From Eopsaltria australis (taxonomy: Eukaryota > Chordata > Aves > Passeriformes > Petroicidae), in contig JAVTVJ010000130.1 of NCBI GenBank assembly GCA_034509425.1, positions 1,977,501-2,041,500 on the forward strand: a stretch of DNA of 64,000 nt, written 5' to 3'. The position numbers and the translations under genes were made by a program. Below the pieces are notes generated by a model. That model was not told where the DNA came from, did no database searches, and saw only the letters and a list, made by a program, of their open reading frames with translations. Shown here one piece after another: positions 39,363-51,400 of this stretch; the stretch's first letter is position 1; each line of letters starts with the position of its first letter.

Positions 39363-39391
39363 CACAGATGACAGCTCTGCTCTCATCTGTG
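39363..39391. repeat. Perfect hairpin, 9-bp stem, 11-nt loop
   Basis: CACAGATGA (39363-39371) pairs with TCATCTGTG (39383-39391). CAGATG fits the E-box consensus CANNTG, and the two E-boxes face each other. Functional meaning is not shown. Confidence 0.85.
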
Positions 39392-39840
39392 CCCAAGCTC
39401 ATGTCAAAACATGACAATAAACGTTCAAGAAAGATTTATACTTCCACATGTGCCTTCTCCATTGGCCACTCACCCACTGACTCAGGGCAGGACCAGATCC
39501 CCACAGACAGAAGGGCATGTGCTTCCAAGAGAAACAGATGCTAATGCACCACCCAGTGCTGCCAAACCACTGGTATTACCCTTCTAGAACAGCTATTAAA
39601 GCAATAAAATGAAAACGAACACTTATCTAGGTACTGCAAATTGATATTATGAAAATGAGTCCTGAAGTTATTACATAATTTCATGTGCTTCATAAACCAT
39701 TAAATACTGAGATGTAATGAGGTAGCTCTTAAAATAGTCAGGAAAGGATCACTTGAAAATAAACTAACCAACAGTTTAGCCTAGGCCTCAGTTACACAGA
39801 GCAGTGACCGGCTGGATCCTCAAGCAAAGTCACCGTCTGT

Positions 39841-40140
39841 CACATCAGAAGGAAACTGGAGCTGGGAAAGAGTGAGGTGACAACGCATCTCCAGGGCACT
39901 GCAGGCAGCAGCAGCAACAGCAGCACCTCTCCAGTGGAGCAGCACCGATGCACCCGGCCGTGCTCAGCAGGGCAGGAGCGCCCAGCCCCGCTCAGGCCAG
40001 GCTGGGCAGCACACACAGAGCCCCCACAGCAGCCCAGGAACCGCAAAACCAACGGCATGAGTCCGGCTCCAAAGGCATCCTGAGCGCAATGAAATCTCCT
40101 CGGCTGCTTGCAGGCCATGCGAAGGCAGCAATACACTGAG
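39841..40140. other. GC-rich patch with CAG-rich tract
   Basis: A locally GC- and CpG-richer segment in an otherwise AT-rich stretch. At 39901-39927 it carries an interrupted CAG/CAA tract (GCAGGCAGCAGCAGCAACAG then CAGCACC). Open frames run through on both strands (for example 39840-40211, minus, 123 codons), as expected where stop codons are rare. No family is recognised. It is too short and CpG-poor to call a CpG island with confidence. Confidence 0.5.
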
Positions 40141-40880
40141 GGGGAGCGGGCAGGGACAGTTTCGGGAAAAAGAGTGGAAGATGTTGTTAATATATTGAAG
40201 AAAATATTCAAATGCTAACATCTGACAGTTATTCAAGAGATGCTGCAATTAACTTGGTTATGCTTTCAGAACTACCCTTAAAGAACACAAGTTTCCAGAG
40301 GACTGGCCCATTTTTGCTTCCATTGCAGTCACCAGAGCATTTGCTATCGATCTCCTGGGGAAAGGCTCCCAATCACCATCAGTGATTCTGCCTACATACA
40401 AACACAATAGTAAGCATGTCTTTGGGTTGGGCACAAGCAAAGGTATCACCTTTATAAAAGCTCCCAGCTGCTCCACTGCCCTCTTCCAGCTTCAGACAAC
40501 TCAAATCCCTCCTGAATGCACCAGGTCTGCTGCACACCATCCTCAAGCACTAATTCTAGCAGAATTCAGGGGGTTTTTGGTAGAACCAGGCCACACAGCT
40601 CCAGAACAGAGACCAGACAGCCTTTGTAAACTACAGCCAGGCAAAACTGAAGAATTTCTGGGGACAGCTTAAATGAAACTATCTATAGGTATCACTAGTG
40701 CCCAGATACAGCCAATGTTTGAAGCTTTGTGCTACATTTCGCCTCACTTTCCAATGTGTTTGGAACATTAAGGCTGTTTGTAACGTATATAAAACCTGTG
40801 AACACAAGTGGGTATCTTACAGTATGGGGTTATTTTTACTTGAACTTGATTGAAATGGCCTACATAGCTTATGGCTAATG

Positions 40881-40909
40881 TAGCTTTCCCAAATTATAGC
40901 TTTCCCAAA
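40881..40909 (+). repeat. 13-bp direct repeat, 16-bp period
   Basis: TAGCTTTCCCAAA occurs at 40881-40893 and again at 40897-40909. This is a small recent tandem duplication, probably from replication slippage. Confidence 0.9.
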
Positions 40910-42462
40910 GACATGTGGATACACCCTTGGTGTTTCATCAGGTGCAGCACAGGTATAATGGTTTGGGCTTTCCATCATTAACAACTTTGCCAAACAAGTA
41001 ATTTGAACTGCAGTGTCCTACATACGGTCTATAGCACAGGCTGTATATTTTGTTCCATCACCCTGAAGTTAGACAGCATAAATATATCAGTCTCAAGTCA
41101 GAGGAAGTTCTCCCAATTTAAAAAGATGTTTTTAATGTTAACATTTAGCATTCAATTTTAACAACTGTTTTATGCTTTTTTACTTAGGAACCAACATAAT
41201 TAAGGAAATCAGATTTTCTTTGCTTCCACTCCTCTCCTTGCAACAGGAAGGAGCTGATACAGGAGATGTTATGTTAGTACACAATTAGGGTCACAAATAC
41301 ATGCATAATCGAAAAGGGCAGAGTTCATTGTGCAATAGTTACTCATGTTCCATTATTCATAAATGCTCTGATAGCTTTTCCACAAACACCCAGTGCTTAA
41401 TGAATCTTGAAAGCTTTTAGTTCAAACAATTATTCCTCATGAAAATGTGTACCAAAGCATATTATTTGTAAATCTATTTGCTTCTCCCCATTTAAATTTC
41501 AATTGCTGAGCAGGAAGCAGAAACAAAACCTTCACTGTTGGGCAACAGCCACAGTAAAAAAAAATTATGAAGGTGGAGCAGCTGATGAGCATATACAAAA
41601 TAAAAGTTAAGTCCTTCAAAGTACATCACTGGGAGGGCCACACTTTTGTATAAAATAAGGGTCAGCACAAGAATTAATTACAAACTGAAAGGGGGATCTG
41701 ACTGATGAATATTACTGGGTATTTCCAGTTCAAAACAGCTGCAATTAACTCTGCCTTTGCTGCCACCTCAACAGTCAATCTACACAGCACTGACAGGAGG
41801 GGAACAATGCAGCAATGCCCAGTTCCAACTGATAACCATGGGAATTGCATTTCACCAGTCTCTAACCCTTGTCTCTTACATGGAAGGGCTGTTTTCTGGG
41901 AATGCTGCACCTCAGGGCTCACAGCACCCACGAACCTCACAGCCTCCACACAGAGATGCTCAGACATGCTGAAGGCAGATGCTCTACATCCCTCAACTGC
42001 TCACAGGGCTGAAAGTCCTGGCTTGGTAAGAAACATGTTTTGTGCACAGAACCTGGGTTGAAAGAAGAGTGGGGAGGGACAAGCCAGTCTGACCGGCTTT
42101 GAAGTCCAACCTGCCACACTGAAACCAGCTTGGGCTCCCCCAGGAGCTGGGCCAACCTTCAGGCATCACAGGGGAGAAAAATCTGCTCATGGTGCTTGCA
42201 ACCCCCTCCTCGCCCTGGGTGAAAGGTGCATCCGGAGATGTTACAATCTGTTTCCATCTGAATTGCTTGAGCTGATAAGCATTTTCAAGTGCCTGAGTTT
42301 CACCTCCCAGAGAGACTGGATCTGGGAGCTGCCCCATTATATCAGCATGCTCTCTCACACACATACATCCTCTCTCTATGGAGGCAGCATTTGTTGTAAA
42401 CATATGGAGAAGGCCCTGCTGGAGGCCAGCATTTAATGCTCTAGTTAATAACATTTTCGAAG

Positions 42463-42480
42463 AAAAAAAAAGGGGGGGGG
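42463..42480 (+). repeat. A9G9 homopolymer junction
   Basis: Nine A directly followed by nine G. Both tracts are prone to slippage and to sequencing error. Confidence 0.9.
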
Positions 42481-45400
42481 ACTAAATTCAGTTGGATGTG
42501 AACACAAATGAGGCTCTCAGGTGTAACGACATTTGCCAAGGTTTGAGCAAGCAAGCTTAAAGACATCCTAGGGCTTTAATAAATGAGGGACATGGCTCCC
42601 ACACAATGCATGAGATAATTGCCTGTCTCTGTATATATACACATATGCACACAGAGGAAAGGAGGTTCAGCCTGCTTGTGGTCATTTTGAGGTGTGCTGA
42701 GGGCAGTTTGCATTGGGATGAGGTTTCTTAACAACGTTCTCAAATACAACAGAACAGTTGTTTTTAAATGTCAGACAACATTTATCCAATTTGTCCTGCA
42801 CGGTCCTCCTCTTCTGTCCAGGGAGTAGCAGCCGTCTGGCTGATGCCCTGGGTTGTTTTCCTCCTGGCTGGATTTCTCCATTTAGCTGCCAGCATTTTTG
42901 TTCTTTGATGACTGGGTTTGTAAGCTGGTACCCACTGCTAATGATAATGGCTACTGAGGTCTATTACAGAGCAGTGTAATACTGACAGTTTACATCCCAG
43001 AACTGGGAAAAAACCACGAGGGCTGGAGCACAGAGAGGCAGAATGTGTGGGTATGGATTTCGCTCCAGGATCAGCTGTGCCTTCCTTGACTAATTAATCT
43101 GCAAGATTTGAACAGTCGGTGGAATGAAAAAAAATGGGTCAACTTGGCAGCATGGGAGTTAAATAAATAAAAATGAGGCAATAGCTCAGACTATGTCTGT
43201 GCTTTGTCCAGGTTTGAAGCCAACACAATATAGAATACAGTCTTATAAAATGAGATGAACTGATGACAAATTAGATGAGGGTGAACCCTGTGAGGCAACT
43301 TGTTCTGTGCCCAGGAAAGAAGGTGCCAGTACCTTTACTGAAGGCCAGCCCATGACACCATCAGGATGCAGAGATGGACAATTGCACTTAATCCATGACA
43401 ATTAAACAGGTTTCTCACAGGGAAGAGTAACACAAAAAGATGAAGGCAGCTCCAGTCTATATAGTTCTACTTTGATTTAAAATTTATATTGCATGTATGG
43501 GGTTTTTTCCACCGTTTTGGAAGCTCAGGCAATCCCAAGGAAACCCAGCATCCCATACTGTGCGTTAGCACTTGTTCTGATTATTCAGTTTGCGGAGGCA
43601 GAGCTGAAGGACTGGCCACCATGGTGAATCTTGTCATTCCTTACTGCAAAACGAGCTGGTGTCTGACTGGGGTAAAGCCAACTGCCCACCGCTAGGACAT
43701 GGATCAGTGCTCATTCAGGGAAAGTAAATTAATTTTGTGCACTACTGAAGCTCAGTTTTCAATGGATTTAGTGTAAAGGATGTTAAAAGAGATTAATTAA
43801 GTGGTTTTGAGACCAGAACATGATTCCTCTGTGCAAATTCTGTGGTGTCTTATATACTTACATAAAGACTAACTTCTCCAATCCCATAAAAAGCAAGAAA
43901 CTTGAAAGATGGAGCCAGGTGACCTCCTTCCTTATAGCTTTGAGACCCCCCCATCCTTCATTAAAAAGCCATTAAAATCAGTTCACAAGTAAAAGCAGCC
44001 AGACACTTATATGCCAAGACCAAAGTGTATGCAAGTCTTGTTTTTCCAGGAACACGAGGTAGGCAGCTGAACACACCTTGTGACAAACTGGCCCTAATTC
44101 TATCCAGATTCAGAGTAGGCAGCAGGCCACTTCTCCCACAAAGGGAGGCTGCAGTGCATATTGAGTCAGTCAGAGGATGTCAGTCATGTTCCCCCTCTAG
44201 GCACCGAGTTCTTCTACCTCTCTCAAACACAGCAGTCATTTAATCTAAGAAGGTTTACAGAAAATAACTTGTTCTCTCCTTTCTTCACAGAGTGTCTCTT
44301 TCCCACTTGCTCTGCCCACTCCCATCCTACCCTTGGATCACGAGCAGACTTAACTCGCTCCGTTACCAATTCTTATCTGGGAGAAATCTTGCTTTGTACA
44401 AGGTACTAAGGAGTAAGAACATTTTCAAAGGATGACTGAGCAGGACAACATTGCAACACAAATTCTGACCCTCAGTCATGCACACAAACAACTGAGCCAC
44501 CTGCCAACATTTAAAGCAAATGTGTAGAACAAATTTCTTTGTTAATTTACTGACCAATTTCCCTCCTCCTCCACAAAGGGAACACTGTGCTCCACCCCTC
44601 CCCTCTTTGGGCAGCTCAATCCCATCTTCTGCCCAGCATTTTATTTTGGTCTTGTAATTGTTGTCTGCTGCAGAAGCTTCTTACAGCTACAGAAGACAAA
44701 TGTTAGGCAAAAAGAAGCTAAGAACCACTGAATTTGTCCAAAAGCATTACATGGTATATATTTCATTCTGTAACTTAACCAGGCAGCCACAATAAAAGCC
44801 CCAGACATCTCTCCTTGTCCAGAAGCAATTCAGGCCCTAGGGAACAATCTTGAATAGTGGCTAATGTGGGTGATGCCATCTCTAACGCAACAAGGTCAAA
44901 ATATGTAATTAGCATTTTTCTCTCAGGGTTTCTCTCTTGCTGTGGTGCTCAGCCTGCTGGCTCTCCCGGCTGTGGGCTGGCCTCCCTCGCTGCAGGGAAA
45001 ATAAGGAACGAGCTCCAGTGAAGGCAATAGCAACAGCCCAGCAGCAATCAGTTTCTAAGGGTACTCAGCACTCAACATTTGGTGCCAGCTCAAATGTAAC
45101 TATGCAAGCTCAGCTCAGCCATCCAAGAGGTTGGTCTTCCCTTCATATGGGATTTTATCAGATCAACACTTACAGCAAGAAGCAAAAGCAGGAGCTAAGA
45201 GTAGAACATGTGAATCGAGTGAAGGGGTCCTGATGAGAGCTGTTGGCATTCCAGGATCACAGCAATAAACTTTCACTGGGATCCTGGCACTTTCAGTGGA
45301 CTCTTGAGGACATTTAAAAGGTAGAGTTGCCATGACAAGGGGAGCATTTACTGCAGGTTCTGTGGGACAATGCCTGTATTAAAACCTCCACCCTCCTCTC

Positions 45401-48400
45401 TGCACATAGCATTGGTAACTGTCAGTCATTTATTAATTCCGTGGGCATCTCTTAAGCATAAGACTCCAAACAGAAGGTGCTGGAGAGGCAACAAAATTTT
45501 ACATCACAATGTAGATTTGTTCTTCGTATGGAGACCTGCTATTACCTCTAGGCTCATGCCCCCTCTCCCAGCATCTAGGTTGTGTCTACCCTTCCATCTC
45601 ATCTGCATCCCTCTCCCTGGACTCAGCCTGCTGGGTTGCTGCTGTTGTCCTTTCCTGGGCAGGAGGAGGCAGCTGGGAGAAGAATGTCACTGCCTGTGGC
45701 ACAAGAGCCTGTAATACATCAGCCCAAATCTCCAACTTTGCTGCCCAAAGCAAAGAGCACATCTTTAATTCTGTCTTACAGCAAACACCACAAACTGTGA
45801 TGTCTCATTGATTCATATATCTCTCCTCCATTTCCCTCCCTGGCAGTTTTCTTCTCTTTATCTCTACCTGAAAACCACAGCACACTTGAAATCTGTCAAA
45901 TGGCTTCCATTTGTATCCAGAAATCTCAGTATTAATAATACATTTTTACCCTATTATTTCTAGTTTCAGTGAAACTTCACAGCAAGCTGACAATTTCTGC
46001 CTTATAAACACTTCCATGACATGCTTTCATGAAGTCTGGATGATATCTAATGCAGCATCAGAACTGCCACTCAGTCCCATGAGTTTCTGCTTACAGGAGG
46101 GATACTCATATCCCTCTTGTGGATTTGCTGTTATCAAGTCATTTCAAGTAAATGAAAGGTGCACATTTCAAATCCCAGCTAAGGGGAAAGTCCAGCTGTC
46201 CTCTGCTCTGAGGTGAGGAAAGAAAAGCAACAATCACGTACTCTCCATAAAACAAGACAATAAAAAGTCATGCAAAAATTTCAAATGTTCACTGTTCAAA
46301 AGATTACCATTCCTTTTAAAGTTGTTTTTTACTTCCTGCTTTTTCACAAAGCCCCTCAACCTCCATAATCTGTGCCTCTCTCTCACTGTGTGAATCACAG
46401 TGATCCAATTTCATCCCATGTCCTCATCTTTCCTATTGCTCCCCTCCAGCTCTCTAAGGCCTCTACAGTCCTGCTCAATGGAGAGGCAGAAATCTCAACC
46501 CTTTCTCTCCTCCTCACCTTCGAGAGCATTATCTTTGATATTACTCGGGTTATGTGATCTGTATTCAATCTGTTTGTTCCTGGCAAGGTTTCCTTGGCTG
46601 CTCCTGCACTGGCAGAACTCTCACTTCCACCTGCATACACTGCACTCTCCTTTCCTCGAGTTCACCTGAGTCCCTCCCGTACCACGCACTTCCAGCAGCT
46701 CCAATACACCCCAGCCCCACAGACGTGTGATCCCTGACTCACAGTGCAAGTCAGCACTTAAGCTGCTTTCCCAAACCCAAATCCAAATCATCTGACCCAG
46801 CATGCTGCAGAGCACAAACACAATCCAGCTCAAAAATCAGGTTGTGTGACCAGGCATCATTTGCTGAAGGAAATTTCTCCCTTGCTACTCCAGAACACAG
46901 CAGAATTTCTGGACAATCTCAGTGCTAAAACAATGCCTCTGCAGTCTGAGTTAGTCCTGCTGCCTCAGCTCAACTGCTCTAGAAATGCTTATTTTAGTAA
47001 CATTTATTACTTCTAGTAGCCCAGGTGAAAATTAAATAGCATGTGGAACAAATCAATAATAATAGTAGTAGATATGATACACAAATTAACCTGGTGCTGA
47101 CAATAGAACTGAAAAAGTCAAAGCTAACAGTTGTTGGCAACCACATCTGGCATTGAAACATGCATCAAGCACAGATGGAGTTGCTCACTTAATAAGAATT
47201 TAACATAAGGTGAGAAATCCTCATCATGTGACAGAGGTGTGCAGCCAAGGCAGATGCACTGCAAAGTGGATTTAGGTGCAGTCCAGTCCCACTGCACAGC
47301 AACAACAGGGATGCACAGAAACTGAAGCTAGAGCAATGGGGAATCCTAAACCACTGGAATATGGATAACTGTGGGAATACCAACAGAGCTAGAAAGCTGT
47401 ATTCTAGAACCATTATTTCATCAGTAAACACAGGGGGCCTAATTTTGTTCTCAACTACTGTGATATAAAAAGTTACAGTGGAGTCAGAGTAATCCCACTG
47501 CAAGAAAAAAGTGTCAATAACAGAATCAAATTTGTACTACCTGTGAATCAATGGGAACAGCATCTGCTCTGCTGCTCTGACTTATTTTGCTTCAGGATTT
47601 GTGGCAGCCCCTCCACTGACAATGGGAGGTACAGCAAACACTCACTTCCACTGGTAGTAAATGATACCCTCGAGCAGGTGCTGCAGAAAATCTTATGAAT
47701 AGCTGTCTCAGGGCTGCTCAAACAGAAAACAGATACTGCACTTTAAAAAGAAGAAAAATAAAAAAGGCACACAGTAACCTCATTTAGACATCTCAACAAT
47801 AACAGTAGCCTTGTTTTGACATTGACAATAACCAATCCAAATTATATGACGGTGATGCCCCTTGTTTTCTTTATTTGACATTTTAAATAACATCATCCAT
47901 TATTAAAAAAGCAAAGATGTTTATTGAATTGCTCAAGTTTCTTTACAATGTGGACCCAATGACAAAATTTTGGACTCTGAACTTATCACCACCCTAGAAG
48001 CATGAGGTCCTTGCTTGTTCCCACCATGTGCTACCACAAGCTAGAGATGCTTCCTTTTACAGTGCAGTCTTTTAAGCAAATGTCACCAGAAATTTCTAAC
48101 TGCCTGTCTATTTTTCTCCCCTAAATCATCTATCATAATTTCTCTATTCTAGCAAAGTACAATTCCTTTTAAGGACCCAGAAACTGTGGGACTTTGTCTC
48201 CAGGTTCAAATCACATTTATCACATTTAATGTGTAGATAAAGAGTTAGATTAAAATAGTATTAGAGGTTACAAAAACCAGCTCCTATTGTCAGTTCTGAC
48301 AATATCAAATTTTTGAGTGCTTGACTATGCCTGCAATGTTCTTTTAATAGAAATCCTTGAAGATTATTCTCAGGTTTTGGAAAAGAAAAGAAAAAATTGG

Positions 48401-51400
48401 AGAGAAAAATTACAGTGCCAGGATGGAAGCTAAACATGAATCTACAGAGATTTGCACAAAGCTTCATGCCCAGCCGAATTTTAATGGGGCTTTTAAAAGC
48501 ACATCCTGAACACAAAGGCAAAGCCATGACAGATTTCAAGCTTTTAATGACTCAAGTTCTTCAGTGAAGACCAAATACACACACATAAGTGAGATTATTT
48601 TCCTTCTGTCTCTCTGATAAATAGCTTATCTTTTGCTTTATCAACAAAACTTGCCTGAAGCAAATGCAGAGTATATTTGGGTTCAGATAGCTAAACTAGG
48701 ACAACACAAAGCAGGGTCTTAAAAATGGAAGTTTTGAACAGTGTTCACCACATGCAGCTTTGCTACCTCCATTTTACTGCCAGCACAGTTCCTGTGGCAG
48801 GGGTACACAGATTCCAGTCCCCAAAAGGGAAGGAGAACAAGTGTCTTTGTTAAGCAATCTACAACAAAAGAAAGAAAGAATAAATTACAATGTAAACTGC
48901 TGCTATACCTTTTGTGAATTACAGCAGCAAAATGCTGTGAATAAGAATAAAATCTCCAGCTATCCTCATTCTCCTCTCATGTCCATCATTCCCTTCCATG
49001 AGGGCTGGATGCAGACTGCATATAAAAACTCCAGCTTACACAGGCACCTGTGAACTTCAGGAGCTTCTGGAAATATCCAGCAGGACAACTCCACAGACAG
49101 CACCTGAACGTGGAGCTTGCACCACACTGAGGAAAAGCTGTTCCTGGGAAGACAGGGGTATCACTGCTGCAAATGCTTGCACTCCTTTATCCTCAGACTC
49201 CAAAGCATCATTCCTGAACACCACCTCTCCTCTCACCTTAAGTTCCTCAATCATGTTCTGTGCAGTACTGGATGATTGCTTCATTTTCACAACCCACACT
49301 CCACTAAATACTGTTATCAGAGACCCCATGTGAACTCATGCAGCAAAAGGTACAGCCTGGTACTACACAATTCTATGTTCTCTAGTGCTGTTTCTTTAAA
49401 AACAAAAAATATGCACAAATTGCTAAAACACTCTGTCATTGTGATGACCCACTTGTAACACTGCCCCAGAGGACCTGCAGCACCCCAGGGAGGGTGCTGG
49501 GGGCTGAGGTGTGGCATTACCACCATGGGTGGGAACCAGCCAGGAGAGGTACTTCTGAAAGCAACTTTTCCACCTGTGAAAATGTAACATTTAATTTGTC
49601 CATAAATCGATTTGCCTCCAGTGTATTTTATATATAGACAACATCCATTACCTCAAGTCCTAAACAACATCTTTTGAATGAGGGGAAATGAACCCCCACA
49701 ACCACATCTAAAGCAATCAAAACTAAAAACCATTAGACTCACATCTTTCCACCCTCCCCCTTCCAATTTAGTTAGTGTCAAAAGAGTAATGAGTAATCAG
49801 GAAAATTCCTGTTAGGCTTATCTCTCAGTCCAGTGGGATCTCTAAATCCTTTATCAGCATTCACAATGAAAAATAAGGTAACACCCACACTTGGTTAGCC
49901 CAGACTAGACATAGTCTGATACACATTTGCGGAGTGACTGGAATTTACATTGGGCAGAAATCCAGTTTTCCAGGATCTTCCTGCACCCTTGCTGTGTGGA
50001 AGCGTCCAAAGAAGCAAGAAGCAACAGCATCTCACAGTTTCCAGAGCCCTTCAGTGACCCTTTTTATAAACTGCACTTCAACCACCAGTGTATGATCCCT
50101 GCTCTCTTCAAGATAAATGTGTTATTGGTCTATAGCTTGAGAAACGAACTGCCCGGGCCAGGGGGACTTTATAGTTATATTTGTATTCTGGAAAAACCCT
50201 TGTGCCACTTAAACTCCAGTAATTCTGTAGCTTTTGCAGACATCACTGATTTCTCTGGGCAGGATATTGGGAAGCACTGCAGCAAGGATCCTCCACTGCT
50301 GACACAGCTGCCTCTGTACTGAAGGCTCAGCTGAGTCATCCCCACGCTGCAAAGCCTTGGTCTGAGGCTCCCAGGTGGCCATGGATTAAAATTTGTTTTG
50401 CAGCCCAGAATTCGCACACTCAGTGACCTCAGTGGATGAAATCTTGTGACCTCCTGACTCTCAGTGAGTGACTTTACCATTATTGCTGTTACCAGCACAG
50501 CTGAGAGTGCAAAGCTCTCCATACCACATGAGACAGACTTGGAGAAAATCAAAAATCACCGGGCTGGGATCCCCCAACATCACATGGCAAGAGCTGCTTC
50601 ACATCTTTTCTTTCTTTACAACAGGAAGGCAGAATGGTCACAATGCTAAAGGATCAGCAACCTTCCCCATCCACGTGGTGGAGCATCCCCTGTGTGGATA
50701 TCACCACCAGGAGCAATGCTTGGCTCTCCTCATCCTTTTCATACTCAACTAATCCAGCCGACAGACAATACAGTGCATCCCATGTGAACCAAAATACAAC
50801 TTTAGTGTACTATTTTATGCATCTCTAGATCAGAACTGCATAATTAGCTGCCAGCAGTCAATGCATAATCAAATAAGAGAGTGAAAGTAACAAAGAAAAA
50901 ACCAACAACATAAACCAACCCCAAATTATTCACACAAATGGCAAAACTGATTTGCATGAGAAATATTCACAACAAAAGGTTAAAGAAAAAGAATACCAGA
51001 AATAAATACTGTGGAAGCTCATTACTTGGTCACCTAGAAGAATTTCCACTAGACACAAGAAAGCACTAGAAAATCTGGAGAAACCACAAACTTCAGAAAA
51101 TTCTGCAAAGACTAAATCTCCTGTCAGAGCCAGTGCAAAAATAAAAGAGCTCATTCATCTTACATATTTTGCCTAGAAAACATAAATCCCTGGTCAAACC
51201 TGAACTACAGCAGAGTGAAAGGGTTCATAAAGGAGGAATTATCTTCTGGACACAAACTGGCTTCAAAAAATCAAGATGGAAAATATTTCTGTAGCAGCCT
51301 GTGCATATTACTCCAAGGGCAAAAAGAAATATGTTATGCACAAATATATCCAGCACTGGCTACTGCTGGAGGCAGAATGTCAGCCACAAAGGGCCAATAG

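Larger units (their letters stand above)
32959..39840. other. Unique non-coding DNA, no gene seen
   Basis: No gene or recognisable transposon. The stretches 35200-35350, 37560-37720 and 38820-38960 are AT-rich but not low-complexity, and could be conserved non-coding elements; this cannot be judged without alignment. Hairpins lie at 36422-36464 and 39363-39391. Confidence 0.55.

Noticed and set aside
41993..42454. 153-codon minus-strand frame
   Set aside because: No family resemblance, and overlapping plus-strand frames of similar length occur. Probably chance.
45231..45300. Possible second LTR end around the AATAAA at 45253
   Set aside because: No TG...CA inverted ends and no target duplication were found around it.
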